Notes: generated by a model from the sequence alone, not told the origin. Numbered from the stretch's first letter, positions 26,009 through 37,945 are shown. The stretch is DNA of 64,000 nucleotides from Erinaceus europaeus (GCF_950295315.1 NC_080164.1:60730003-60794002), one strand, 5' to 3'. Numbers and translations are program-made.

Positions 26009-29000
26009 ATGGCACTACAATACATTAAATCCATAATATCAATAAATGTCAATGGCTTAAACTCACCCATCAAAAGGCACAGGGTGGGGGGATGGATCAG
26101 AAAACATAACCCAACCATATGCTGCTTGCAAGAATCACATCTGTCACAACAAGATAAACACAGACTTAAAGTGAAAGGATGGAAAACTATCATACAGGCT
26201 AACGGTCCACAAAAAAGGGCAGGAACAGCCATTCTCATCTCAGACACGATAGATTTTAAATTAAATAAAGTAATAAAAGATAGGCAAGGACATTACATAA
26301 TGATAAGAGGATCAATCAGCCAAGAAGACTTAACAATTATTAACATCTATGCACCCAACGAGGGACCATCTAAATACATTAAACACCTATTGAAAGAATT
26401 TCAAAAATACATCAATAGTAATACAATAATAGTGGGAGACTTCAATACCCCACTCTCACACTTAGACAGATCAACAAAGAAGAGAACCAATAAAGATATA
26501 AGAGAATTGAATGAAGAGATTGACAGACTAGACCTCTTGGACATTTTCAGACTCCTCCACCCCAAAAAACTGGAATACACCTTCTTTTCAAATCCACACA
26601 ACACATACTCAAGGATAGACCACATGTTAGGCCACAAAGACAGCATCAATAAATTCAAGAGCATTGAAATCATCCCAAGTATCTTCTCAGACCACAGTGG
26701 AGTAAAACTAACTTTTAACAACAAACGGAAAATTATTAAAAGACATAGAATTTGGAAACTAAACAACATGCTCCTTAAGAACCACTGGGTCAGACACTCA
26801 CTCAAACAGGAAATTCAAATGTTCCTGGAAACTAATGAAAATGAAGACACAACCTATCAAAATATTTAGGACACAGCTAAAGCAGTACTGAGAGGGAAAC
26901 TTATAGCTATACAATCACATATTAAACACCAAGAAGAAGCCCAAATGAACGAACTTACTACACACCTCAAGGACTTAGAGGAAGAGGAACAAAGGAACCC
27001 TAAAGCAACCAGAAGGACAGAAATCACTAAAGTTAGAGCAGAAATAAACAACATCGAAAATAAAAGAACCATACAAAAGATCAATGAAGCCAAATGTTGG
27101 TTCTTTGAAAGATTAAACAAAATTGACAAACCCCTAGCCAGACTCACCAAACAAAAAAGAGAGAAGACTCAAATTAATAGAATTGTCAACGATACAGGAG
27201 ATATCACAACTGACACCACAGAAATCCAGAGAATTCTGCGAAACTTCTATAAAGAACTATATGCCACCAAGCTAGAGAATCTGGAAGAAATGGAACAATT
27301 CCTAGAAACCTATGCACTTCCAAAACTGAACCAAGAAGAACTACAAAATCTAAATGCACCAATCACAGACAAAGAAATTGAAACCGTTATTAAGAATCTC
27401 CCCAACAACAAAAGTCCTGGACCAGATGGCTTCACAAACGAATTCTACAAAACTTTCAGGAAACAGTTAATACCCATACTTCTTAAGCTATTCCATAAGA
27501 TTGAAGAAACAGGAATACTCCCTTCCACCTTTTATGAAGCCAACATCACCCTGATACCAAAAGCTGATAGGGACAGAACAAAAAAGGAAAACTACAGACC
27601 AATATCTCTGATGAACATAGATGGCAAAATATTAAACAAGATCTTGGCCAACCGGATACAGCAACACATCAAAAAGATTGTTCATCATGACCAAGTGGGA
27701 TTCATCCCAGGAATGCAAGGCTGGTTCAACATCCGTAAATCAATCAATGTCATTCATCACATCAATAAAAGCAAAGCCAAAAACCACATGATTATCTCAA
27801 TAGATGCAGAGAAAGCCTTTGACAAAATCCAACACCCATTCATGCTCAAAACTCTACAAAAAATGGGAATAGATGGGAAATTCCTCAAGATAGTGGAGTC
27901 TATATATAGCAAACCTACAGCCAACATCATACTCAATGGAGAGAAGCTGAAAGCATTCCCCCTCAGATCAGGGACTAGACAGGGCTGCCCACTGTCACCG
28001 TTACTCTTCAACATAGTATTGGAAGTTCTTGCCATAGCAATCAGGCAAGAGAAAGAAATCAAAGGGATACAGATTGGAAGGGAAGAAGTCAAGCTCTCAC
28101 TATTTCCAGATGATATGATAGTATACATAGAAAGACCTAAAGAATCCAGTAGAAAATTACTGGAAGTTGTTAGGCAATATAGCAAGGTATCAGGCTACAA
28201 AATCAATGTACAAAAATCAGTGGCATTTCTTTATGCAAACACTAAATCTGAAGAAGAAGACATCCAGAAATCACTCCCATTCACTGTTTCAGCAAAATCA
28301 ATCAAATACCTAGGAATAAAGTTGACCAAAGAAGTGAAAGACTTGTATGCTGAAAACTATGAGTCGCTACTCAAGGAGATAGAAACTGATACCAAGAAAT
28401 GGAAAGATATCCCATGCTCATGGATTGGAAGAATAAATATCATCAAAATGAACATTCTCCCCAGAGCCATATACAAATTTAATGCAATACCCATCAAAGT
28501 TCCACCAAGCTTCTTTAAGAGAATAGAACAAACACTACAATCATTTATCTGGAACCTGAAAACACCTAGAATTGCCAAAACCATCTTGAGGAAAAGAAAC
28601 AGAAATGGAGGCATCACACTCCCAGACCTTAAACTATATTATAAAGCCATCATCATCAAAACAGCATGGTACTGGAACAAAAATAGGCACACAGACCAGT
28701 GGAACAGAATTGAAAGCCCAGAAGTAAATCCCAACACCTATGGGCATCTAATCTTTGATAAGGGGGCCCAAAGGATTAAATGGAAGAAGGAGGCTCTCTT
28801 CAATAAATGGTGCTCGGAAAACTGGGTTGAAACATGCAGAAGAATGAAATTGAACCACTTTATCTCACCAGAAACAAAAATCAACTCCAAATGGATCAAA
28901 GACCTAGATGTCAGACCAGAAACAATCAAATACTTAGAGGAAAACATTGGTAAAACACTTTCCCATCTACACCTCAAGGATATCTTTGATGAATCAAACC

Positions 29001-29833
29001 CAATTGCAAGGAAGACCAAAGCAGAAACAAACCAATGGGACTACATCAAATTGAAAAGCTTCTGCACATCCAAAGAAACTATTAAACAAACAGAGAGACC
29101 CCTCACAGAATGGGAGAAGATCTTCACATGCCAGACATCAGACAAGAAACTAATCACCAAAATATATAAAGAGCTCAGCAAACTTAGCCGCAAAAAAGCA
29201 AATGACCCCATCCAAAAATGGGCAGAGGAAATGAACAAAACACTCACCACAGAGGAGATCCAAAAGGCTAACAAACATATGAAAAACTGCTCTAGGTCAC
29301 TGATTGTCAGAGAAATGCAAATTAAGACAACACTAAGATACCACCTCACTCCTGTAAGAATGGCATACATCAAAAAGGACAGCAGCAACAAATGCTGGAG
29401 AGGATGTGGGGACAGAGGAACCCTTTTACATTGCTGGTGGGAATGTAAATTGGTACAGCCTCTGTGGAGAGCAGTCTGGAAAACCCTCAGAAGGCTAGAC
29501 ATGGACCTTCCATATGACCCAATAATTCCTCTCCTGGGGTTATACCCCAAGGACTCCATAACACCCAACCAAAAAGAGGTGTGTACTCCTATGTTCATAG
29601 CAGCACAATTCATAATAGCTAAAACCTGGAAGCAACCCAGGTGCCCAACAACAGATGAATGGCTGAGAAAGCTGTGGTATATATACACAATGGAATACTA
29701 TGCAGCTATCAAGAACAATGAACTCACCTTCTCTGACCCATCTTGGACAGAGCTAGAAGGAATTATGTTAAGTGGACTAAGTCAGAAAGTTAAAGATGAG
29801 TATGGGATGATCCCACTCATCAACAGAAGCTGA
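26009..29833 (+). pseudogene. L1 ORF2 (endonuclease-reverse transcriptase) with one in-frame stop
   Basis: The frame is open from MALQYIKSI (26009; an upstream in-frame ATG at 25994 is less likely) to the stop at 29833 except for one TAG at 26867-26869, where relatives have Trp. Endonuclease motifs: 'NVNGLNSP', 'CCLQESHL', 'NIYAPNEG', 'VGDFNTPL', and 'SRIDHMLG'/'[10 protein letters not shown]'. RT motifs: '[14 protein letters not shown]', '[10 protein letters not shown]', '[13 protein letters not shown]', '[12 protein letters not shown]', and the catalytic box as 'FPDDMIVY' (usual F/YADD). The C-terminal part includes a Cys/His region, '[18 protein letters not shown]'. The stop falls after the endonuclease, before RT. 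The copy is therefore probably not autonomous. Confidence 0.95.
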
Positions 29834-31189
29834 CTTAGAAGATTTGAAAGGGAAACTAAAAGCAGGACCTGATCAAATTGTAAGTAGGGCACCAAAGTAA
29901 AAACCCAGTGGTGAGGGGTAGACATGTAGCTTCCTGGGCCAGTGGGGGGTGGGAATGGGCGGGAGGGATGGGTCACGGTCCTTTGGTGATGGGAATGGTG
30001 TTTATGTACACTCCTAGCAAAATGTAGACATATAAATCAGTAGTTAATTAATATGAGAGGGGGAAATCAATTGTATGTCTCAAAGGTTCTCAAAAGACAA
30101 ACTGAATCTTTTTAATAGATAGGCTATGTATTTGATATGCGGACTCTCTCAAAAGCCTAGACCAAGTAGATTAGAAGCTTCCAATAGCACAGCTATATAC
30201 AAGATACTGGGTACTGTACAGCAAACCATAACAAAGGGACTTTTCAAAGTTAACCCAATTAACAAATAATGTGTGGGTAATATTAACTATTGATTGTCTT
30301 TTTGAACCCTAAGACAGCAGGAACCTCACATCTTCACTATAGAGCCCCTACTTCCCCCAGTCCTGGCACCCTTGGATAGGGCTCACTTTCCCGTATGCTT
30401 CTCCCAATCCATACCAAATAATATTGCATCCGCCGATCACAACCTAACCAAAGCAACGATTGCCATCTCAACATGCTTCACCTCAGAGTGTATCCAGAGA
30501 CTTCACGTGTGGAATGACAACCCTTCAGCTTCATTACTCGGGTGAGACCTTTCCTTTTATAGTACACTCTAATTTCATCTCAGGTAGTTCACTTTCTAAC
30601 AAAGTCCCATAACCTAGACATACACCAGTTTCTGTGAGAGAGAGCGTATGTGCACACGTATCCATAAACTACTGCAAAATATATACCTGAAAGCAGGATT
30701 ACACTAGAGTTTGCAGTGAGTACCTCCCCAACACTTCCTCTCCACTATATCAATCTTGGGATCCATGTTTGCTCAACAAATTGATTGGCTTTGTATGTTA
30801 ACTCTCTTTTCAATCACCAGGTTCCAGATGCCACCAGGATGCTGGCTAGGCTTCCCTGGATTGAGGACCCCACCAATGTGTCCTGGAGCTCAGCTTCCCC
30901 AGAGACACACCTGACTAGGGAAAGAGAGAGGCAGACTGGGAGTATGGACCGACCAGTCAACACCCATGTTCAGCAGGGAAGCAATTACAGAAGCCAGACC
31001 TTCTACCTTCTGCAACCCTCAACGACCCTGGGTCCATGCTCCCAGAGGGCTAGAGAATGGGAAGGCTATCATGGGAGAGGGTGGGTTATGGGGATTGGGT
31101 GGTGGGAATTGTGTGGAGTTGTACCCCTCCTACCTTATGCCTTTGTTCACTAATCCTTTCTTAAATTAAAAATTTAAATAAAAAAAAAA
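29834..31189 (+). other. L1 3'UTR
   Basis: Non-coding, 1.35 kb, ends 'aaatttaaataaa' plus A run. Its last ~230 bp ('cagcagggaagcaattacagaag..') recur in truncated L1 3' ends at 33738-33955 and 58680-58900, which confirms the family 3' end. ORFs inside it are chance. Confidence 0.88.
29944..29972 (+). other. G-quadruplex-type tract in L1 3'UTR
   Basis: Six runs of three or more G separated by one or two bases (GGGGGG-T-GGG-AAT-GGG-C-GGG-A-GGG-AT-GGG). G-rich polypurine tracts are a known L1 3'UTR trait. Confidence 0.85.
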
Positions 31190-31210
31190 AAAAACTGCAG
31201 CAAAGGTGGG

Positions 31211-31936
31211 CACGAGGAATAACATCATTGCAAGACTGGCCAGCTCCTCATGGGGCGCGAGCGCTTCCACACTACGATCATCCTCTCTGGCATTATGCTA
31301 TTCCACTGCAGAATACTGTGCCCCAGTATGGTTCCGTAGCCCCCATGTCCACTTGGTCGATTCCAAATTATATTCCTCCATGAGGATAATTTCTGGAACC
31401 ATCCATTCCACCCCGGTTCCATGGCTGCAAGTTCTTAGCAACATCGCCCCGCCAGATATTCGTCGGGATGCGGCATCATCTAAGTTCATTTCCCACGTCT
31501 ATGCTCGACCGGACCTGCCAATATACGCGGATATCTTTGCCCACCCTGTCCAATGCTTGACGTCTCGTCATCCAATCTAGTCTCCTACGCCTACACTGAG
31601 CTTCTCTGTTCCAGACTCTTGGAAACAGAGCTGGCAGTCAGCTGAGGTAAAGAACAAACACCTCATCACAGACCCCTGCAAGCGCCAACCCGGCTTTGAC
31701 CTAGCACGTTATGATTGGGCCCTCCTCAATCGCTATCGACAGGCCATGGCCGGTGCGCCGCTATGTTCCACTGCTGGGGAGCCAGAGACAACTCGAACTG
31801 CCCCTGCGGCTACAGACAGACTATGACCCACATAGTCAACGACTGCCACCTCTCCAGATTCAAAGGAGGTCTCGAAAGTTTACATCAGGCTCAACCTGAC
31901 GCTGTTAACTGGCTACGGAAGAAGGGCAAACGCTAG
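31211..31936 (+). pseudogene. Vingi ORF, C-terminal part, decayed
   Basis: Reads 'RNNIIARLASSSWG', 'LCYSTAEYCAPVWF' and 'MRIISGTIHSTPVPWL', then a TAG at about 31578 where the other copy has TGG, a frameshift near 31737, and the C-terminal Cys/His motif C-x-C-x7-H-x4-C ('CPCGYRQTMTHIVNDC'). It ends 'LRKKGKR'. No RNase H domain is present, as expected for Vingi. Confidence 0.9.
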
Positions 31937-31945
31937 AAGAAGAAG
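31211..31945 (+). mobile_element. Vingi retrotransposon, 3' segment
   Basis: Continues the copy broken at 23657 and ends 'cgctagaagaagaagagaag', a GAA-repeat tail also seen in the second Vingi copy. Together the two segments are about 3.1 kb. Confidence 0.92.
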
Positions 31946-32239
31946 AGAAGTCACCATTGCAGAGAAGGAAAATATCTGAAATAAGAGCAGGATGAAATGT
32001 AGGAACACACACTTGAAGAAAGATGATTCCAGGCAGAGATAAGGTGAAGGTAAAATGTAAGTGAGGAGAAATATGTGGCTCGGGCTGTAGCCAAACCAGT
32101 GCACCTAAAGCCCCCTGATAAAGGAGGACAGAGCAGGGAAGAGAGTCTGGGAATGTTTCATGGCCAGGTTGTCAGGTCTTGTTGGTCATAGAAAAAAACT
32201 TTTGAATTTCTGGCATGCAAATGACAGAGCAGGGACATG

Positions 32240-32440
32240 ACATGAGTCTACAGTTCTGTGGGAATAATGCAAAAGGTAGAACATACTCTCCCCATCATGC
32301 TCAAGAGTGCATCAACACTGGTCTTCTACAAGTGTTGCCCTTTCTCTACTCAGAATGCTGTCCCTCCATCTTCCATACAACTTTCTGGTCTTGATTCAGC
32401 AATTCCCCAGAGAAGTCATTCTTGAGTACTTCCTCCAATA
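32240..32440 (+). mobile_element. Possible L2 remnant
   Basis: 'tctactcagaatgctgtccctcc..tcttgattcagcaattccccagagaagtcattcttgag' resembles the L2 'ctgctcaaatgtcaccttctcagagaggccttcc' region. Low certainty. Confidence 0.4.
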
Positions 32441-32789
32441 GGAAAAAAAAAAAAAAAAAAAAAAAGGCCCTCTGCAATATTCTGCTCCTCAACCTTCTTT
32501 TGTCTATCTTAATGCAATTATCAGTCACACAGATAGGAGTGTAGCCAAGGCTCCATCCACACTTGATCAAAGTAATCAGACTCCAGACTATTACATCTCT
32601 GTATATTCAAAATGCAGCAAGAACCTTCCTTTGGCTCCCAGTTTAAGTTTGAACCAAAGACTCGAAAATATACTGTGAGGTGCCCACTTATTCTCCATGC
32701 ATACATATAGTAAGGGGACTGTGGTTTGGTGGGAGTGAAAAATGGACAGGTACCTAAAAATTCTCTGTGGCAACAATGTGGAGAAAAAT

Positions 32790-33000
32790 TTTTTTTTAAT
32801 TTTTATTTAATTGTATTATTGGATACAGAGAGAAATGGAAAGGGGAGGGAGAGATTAAGAGAGGGAAAGAGACAAAAAGACACCTGCAGCCCTGCTTAAC
32901 CACTTGTGAAGCTTTCCCCCTGCAGGTGGGTACCAGGGGCTTGAACTTGGGTCCTTGTGCACTGTAGTGTGTATGCTTAACCAAGTGCGCCATCACCTGG
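32790..33000 (-). mobile_element. SINE, A-short type
   Basis: Reverse copy ending at 'accaagtgcgccatcacctggtccc'. Target duplication 'tggagaaaa' on both sides, taken from the older L1. Confidence 0.88.
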
Positions 33001-33281
33001 TCCCTGGAGAAAAGGTAATTTTGATACATTGTCAATGGGAATGCAAACTAATCCAGCCCCTATGAAAAACATATATCCAGAGTACATGAAAACACTAATG
33101 TAAAAGGATATATGTACCCGTGTCTATAGCTGCATTATTCACAATCACCAAAATATGGAAACAATCACATGCCCATTAATACATGACTTGGTAAGTAAAT
33201 ATGAAATATATACTCAATGGAATACTCCTCAACAATTTAAAAGACTATATTGCATTGTTCATGACAAAAATGGATGGACTA

Positions 33282-33618
33282 AGGGGACTGGACAGTAGTT
33301 CAGCGGGTTAAGCGCACATGGCACTTGATGTGAAGGGCAAGGACCAGCTCAAGATCCCAGCTTGAGCCCTGGCTCCCCACGTGCAGAGGGGTCACTTCAC
33401 AAGTGGTGAAGCAGGCCTGCAGGTGTCTTTCTCTCACCCTCTGTCTTCCCCACCTCTAGATTTCTCTCCTATCCAACAACAGCAGCAGTGACAATAACAG
33501 CAATAACTACAGCAACAATAACAAGGGCAACAAAATGGGTAAATGTAAAATGGCTTCCAGAAGCAGTGGATTTGTAGGACAGGCACGGAGCCCCAGAGGT
33601 TAAAAAACAAAAAAAAAA
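33282..33618 (+). mobile_element. SINE, A-long type
   Basis: 'ggggactggacagtagttcagcgggttaagcgcac' to 'cacggagccccagaggtt' plus A tail. Target duplication 'gatggacta' on both sides. Confidence 0.93.
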
Positions 33619-33737
33619 GATGGACTAGTAGTGAGTATGGTTAAGTGAAATAAGTAAATAGGTAAAAGACAACTACCAGATAGTTTCATTCATATGTGGA
33701 AATCAGATGACTAATGCTAACTGGAGTTTAAAAAAAA

Positions 33738-33955
33738 ATGTAATCACCCATGTTCAGTGGGGAAGCAATTACAGAAGCCAGACCTTCCACCTTCTGCATT
33801 CCATAATGACCCTGGGTCCATGCTCCCAGAGGGATAAAGCATAGGAAAGCTATCAGGGGAGGGGATGGGATATGGAGTTTTGGTGGCGGGAATTGTGTGG
33901 AGATGTACCCCTGCAATTTGTTTCCTTTTTTATAAATAAAAATAATAAAAAAAAG
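33738..33955 (+). mobile_element. L1 3' end fragment (hedgehog L1 family)
   Basis: 'acccatgttcagtggggaagcaattacag..ccagaccttcc' to 'ggaattgtgtggagatgtacccc' and an A-rich tail, near identical to 30960-31189 of the full-length L1. Severely 5'-truncated. Confidence 0.88.
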
Positions 33956-33961
33956 TAATTG

Positions 33962-34175
33962 GGGCCAGGTGGTGGTGCACCTGGTTGAACACACATGTTA
34001 CAATGCACAAAGACCCAGGTTCAAGACCCTGGTCCCTACTTGTAGGGGAAAGCTTCACAAGTGGTGAAGCAGTGCTGTAGGTGTCTCTGTCTCTCTCCCT
34101 CTCTCTCACCTCTATCCTCTCAATTTCTGATTGTGTCTATCCAATAAATAATAAAGACAATAAAAAATTTTAAAA
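33962..34175 (+). mobile_element. SINE, A-short type
   Basis: 'ggccaggtggtggtgcacctggttg..cccaggttcaag..' to 'tatccaataaataataaag'. It follows the previous L1 tail, with 'aagtaatt' repeated on both sides as a possible target duplication. Confidence 0.9.
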
Positions 34176-34269
34176 GAGAAAAAACAGAAAAGAAAGTAAT
34201 TAAAAGAAAAGTATTAAAAAGAAATTTTAAAAAAGTAATCAAATTATCTCTGAAACTTTGCAAAGACTA

Positions 34270-35185
34270 TGGTGAACAATACTGCCTGGAACCTCACCTT
34301 TCCAGAGCCCTACCCCACTAGGGAAAAGCAGAAACAGGCTGGGGCTATAGATCTACCTGCCAGCAACCATGCACAACAGAGAATCATTTACAGAAGCCAG
34401 AACTCCCACCTTTTGCACCCCAAAAAGAATTTTGGCCCACACTCCCAAAGGGGTAAGTGATAGGGGAAATAAACCAGAGGGCTCTGTAGCCCTATTCTAC
34501 CAGGACCCGAAGTGTTGTTCACCAGGAATCTTGTTTTATTTTTTTTAACTTTTTTAAAAAAAATTATTTATTTATTTTCCCTTTTGTTGCCCTTGTTTTT
34601 ATTGTTGCTGTAGTTATTATTAGATAGGACAGAGAGAAATGGAGAGAGGAGGGGAAGATGGGGGGGGGGGAAGACAGACACCTGCAGACCTGCTTTACCA
34701 CCTGTGAAGTGACTCCCCTGCAGGTGGGGAGCTGGAGGCTTGAACCAGGATCCTTATGCAGTCCTTGCGCATTGCACCACATGCACTTAACCTGCTGCGC
34801 TACCACCCAACTCCCAGGAATCTTGTTTTTATACCATCAATGAAAGGGAAATGAATCTGGAAAACACTAACAGAAGTCAGATATGGTTTTGTTTAACAGA
34901 AAGAAGAGAAAAAGAAAGAAGTAGTTACCTATTACTACTTGTAAGTAGTAATAGGTGTAAGGATGAGCTAGAAAGGAAGTGAGGTAGAACCACTGGAAAA
35001 AATGGGGAGATTATATATATATAATATATGGAGAGAGATACAGAATGAGCCAGTATTGGTGACCTTGTGAGAACTACCGTAGTTTCCAATGGAGAATGGA
35101 ACACAGAACTCTTGTGGTGGGAACTGTATGAAATGATACCCCTATCACCTTAGAATTTTGTAAATCAATATTAAATCACTAAAAA
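34270..35185 (+). mobile_element. L1 3'UTR fragment, split by a SINE
   Basis: 'cagagccctaccccactaggg..tacctgccagcaacc..cagaagccagaactcccacc' parallels 30880-31020 of the L1 3'UTR. After the SINE at 34538-34813 it ends 'ggtgggaactgtatgaaatgatacccc..aatcactaaaa', an older subfamily's 3' end. Confidence 0.65.
34538..34813 (-). mobile_element. SINE, A-long type, 3'-shortened
   Basis: Reverse copy from 'cccttttgttgccc' to 'ctgcgctaccacccaactc'. Perfect target duplication 'ccaggaatcttgttt' at 34522-34536 and 34814-34828. Confidence 0.94.
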
Positions 35186-35513
35186 ATATGGTGAATAGGG
35201 AGGGTTGGGGGGCACAGAACACTGATGGTAGGTGTGGTGACTTACATGCAGGGGTGTGTAACTATACTGCTGAAATCGTATAATTTCATCAACCACTTTT
35301 AAATCAGACACTAACAATAAAACATCCTCCCCACCCGTGCCCAAAAAAACAAAAACAAACAAAAAATCTGTTCTATAAAGCCTGAAAATTTTGGTCCTAA
35401 TACTGTCATCCAGTCCAGAATGAGAGATTCATAAAAAGGGAACTTCCCTCCCTAAAATCTGGATTAATTCCAACATTTACTCTGATACTCACGTGAAAAA
35501 TAAACTATAGTGA

Positions 35514-35660
35514 TCCAGAAGTTGGTGCAGTGGATAAAACATTGGATTCTCAACCTTGAGGTCCCAAGTTCGATCCCCAACAGCACATGTACCAGAGTGA
35601 TGTCTGGTGCTTTCTCTCCCCCTATCTCTTTCATGAATAAATAAATTCTTTAAAAAATTA
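35514..35660 (+). mobile_element. SINE, C type
   Basis: 'gtgatccagaagttggtgcagtggataaaacattggattctc..gttcgatccccaac' with a tail of 'aataaataaattc'. Target duplication 'aaataaactatag' on both sides. Confidence 0.93.
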
Positions 35661-36382
35661 AAATAAACTATAGAACATCTAGCAACCACACCCTGCAACT
35701 CCTGACAGTCATGAAACCTACCTTGGGAGTGACTTGCAAGGCCTGAGGAGCAAACAGATCTGCACAATTTACAGCTTCCAACTCAAACTCTTGGCATCAC
35801 CAGTGACCCATTCATGTTTCTTTTCTCCTAATGTCCATTCACATCTTTCCTCTCTCATTGCCAATCTGCCCTCAGAATATTTCCAACAGCCTCCCCATCT
35901 TAGCTTGCCTACCCTCTACCTTCCCTAAATCACTGCAAACCAAGTTCTTCTTGGTTGAACTCTTCAAAAATACATCCTACATGTTATTATCTCTCCACTA
36001 TACCAACTTTATCACCTTCCCTTGAAGGAAAATAACCCTTTGGGGTCAGGCTTGTGTTTCCTCCTGACTTTCCTCTGTATCAACTAGTTATTAACCTTGA
36101 TGATATCTTCCCAGCTTTAAAACTGTATTTGCTCCCCTTTATGAACTTGCTTAAAAGAAGTGCCTCTAAAAAGTTGCCCCATTACTAGAATGAGACCTGG
36201 TACAAATGAATTAAGTGAAGCAACTTTGTTACACTTTACTTAATTTCTCTGAGATATCTAGCTAACAAATTCAGTAGATATATATTTTGACTTTCTACCA
36301 CAGATACCTTAGCTTCTAAAAGTACGAATCCATTTCAATATCTTCTGTGCCTATCTGACATACAGTGCTTTGCCTACAATAA

Positions 36383-36421
<39 letters not shown>

Positions 36422-36895
36422 GTGTGTGTGTGTGGACTGGCACCTTTTCAGCCCTAGACTTATGGCTAAAAATGAATACAGTTCTAGCTGCTGAGGATTT
36501 ATTATTGTTTCCCAGCAAGTCCCTGCCATATTATATTCTACAGTAAGAAAAGAACAAATTACTCTGACACTGATACTGCAGGCGAAGTAAGTTGTGTGTA
36601 TTCTAAGAAAATAATAACAAAATTAATCATTCTAAACTTCAAAAATTATCTCATTTAGATTAATACTGGCATTTTCATAGAAAGTTTACATCATGTTCTT
36701 CATCAAAATGAATCTCAATCTAAAAATTACATCCCTTTGACTCCCCAACAAATTGCCTGATTTCCCCAGAACTAGAAAATACACAGGACTTATGCTACCT
36801 TGAGCTTCAAGGTGTTAGGTCTTTTCAGATGGAGTAAAATACATACTTCGGAGAATTTAGGCTGGGACTGAAGGAGGCAGATATTGGTCAATACA
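35661..36895. other. Intron 1 DNA, no gene seen
   Basis: Short chance ORFs only. An L2/MIR-like tail ('cagtgctttgcctacaataagcac') lies just before the (GT)n tract. Confidence 0.45.
36387..36434. repeat. Microsatellite (GT)n with one phase break
   Basis: 24 dinucleotides broken once by a doubled T at 36420-36421. Confidence 0.97.
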
Positions 36896-37120
36896 TTTGA
36901 ATGCTCTCTCTCCCTCCCTTCCTTCCTTCCCCCCTCCATCCCTCCCTCCCCCACACCCACACACTCTCCTCTCTCTAGTTAACAAAAAACAGAGCAATGG
37001 AGAGAAAGACACCCAGAGTATCACTCCAATACATGAGAAGCTAGGAACTGATTTTAGGACATCATACTTCCAAGTTCAATACTCCATAGACACTATGCCA
37101 TTTCTCCAGCTGCCAGCCAA
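36896..37120 (-). mobile_element. SINE, diverged, with (CCTT/CCCT)n tail side
   Basis: 'gagcaatggagagaaagacacccagagtatcactcc' and 'tccaagttcaatactccatagacactatgccatttctccagctgcc' in reverse SINE order. A pyrimidine-rich low-complexity stretch lies at 36904-36985. Confidence 0.6.
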
Positions 37121-37495
37121 TTTTATTTATCACACCTTCTTCCTATTACTAGTTTCTTTGGGATGACTAATTTTGATCTATTTCACCTGCCTACTGCAAA
37201 AGAGATAGGCAACTATCTTGATAATAACTTTGTGAACCAGTTTCCACAGGTTTGTCATTTTTGTGAAAAAGACCAAGTCTTAATATGTATTTTTAACATC
37301 ACCACAGGCAATCAGGTGTTTGTGTCTCAGGCACACACTTAAAAGATTAATCCCACCACAATGCATAAAACCAAAAGCTTTATTCTTTAGACTCTCAAAT
37401 ACTACATCTGTGATCAAAGCATAGTTACTTTTCTTTATTGAAGATGGTATAGGAACTGCTGTGTTGGGATTCAGAAGGAAACAAATGTGCTGCAG

Positions 37496-37498
<3 letters not shown>

Positions 37499-37545
<47 letters not shown>
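37499..37545. repeat. Microsatellite (AT)n
   Basis: About 23 uninterrupted AT dinucleotides. Confidence 0.97.
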
Positions 37546-37548
<3 letters not shown>

Positions 37549-37795
37549 TCTTCATGTTCCTCCACCCCTGAAATTCAGCCTGTTAGTATAAACAGTACAC
37601 AGAAGACATGGTTCTCAGAAATCCAATACTTCACAGCACCAGATCCCTAACTGGAATTGGCTTTCTTTCTCTTTCATAGCTATACATTCTGAGTGAATGC
37701 CAACTAGCCACAAAAGAAGAAAGTCATACTAATTTTAACATTTTATATCTGTGTGACCTTGAAAAAAAATAACCAGACTGCAGTTTCCTAACCAG

Positions 37796-37945
37796 ACTCA
37801 GGTTTCTTCATCTACATAACATATAATTCTTATCAAACCTCATGTAGAATTAATATTCCAATTTAGCAGATGGGGAAATTGAAGCTCAAAAAGGTTGACA
37901 ATTTGCCCAGCTGCCCAAACTGCCAGACTTCAAACCCTTCATCCC
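37796..37945 (+). mobile_element. MIR SINE remnant
   Basis: 'ggtttcttcatctacataac..tagcagatggggaaattgaagctcaaaaagg..ttgcccagctg' follows the MIR core. Confidence 0.7.

Larger units (their letters stand above)
23658..31189 (+). mobile_element. Near full-length hedgehog L1 (7.5 kb), inserted in Vingi
   Basis: Layout: GC-rich monomeric 5'UTR, ORF1 (25034-25948), ORF2 (26009-29833), 1.35-kb 3'UTR and poly(A) ending at 31189. The ~21-bp target duplication, with core 'ctgcagcaaa', lies at 23637-23657 and 31190-31210 with one mismatch. Precise excision restores continuous Vingi sequence, as the intact join in the second Vingi copy (about 44070-44090) confirms. Full length, the near-perfect duplication and intact ORF1 suggest a fairly young insertion. 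It lies antisense to CCDC85A. Confidence 0.95.
32755..33725 (+). mobile_element. Older L1 ORF2 3' fragment, split by two SINEs
   Basis: 'gcaacaatgtggagaa..', 'ttgatacattgtcaatgggaatgc', 'tataccc.. gctgcattattcacaatcacc', 'actcaatggaatactcctc' and 'tagtttcattcatatgtgg' follow the end of L1 ORF2 and early 3'UTR in order. It is more diverged than the full-length L1. SINEs at 32790-33000 and 33282-33618 interrupt it. Confidence 0.75.

Noticed and set aside
29041..29688. 215-codon minus-strand ORF
   Set aside because: Shadow of L1 ORF2 on the opposite strand, with no known domain.
21290..31975. Target duplication around the whole plus-strand Vingi copy
   Set aside because: Compared the flanks ('gagaaatcaaagcagag' versus 'gtcaccattgcagag'); the similarity is too weak to claim.
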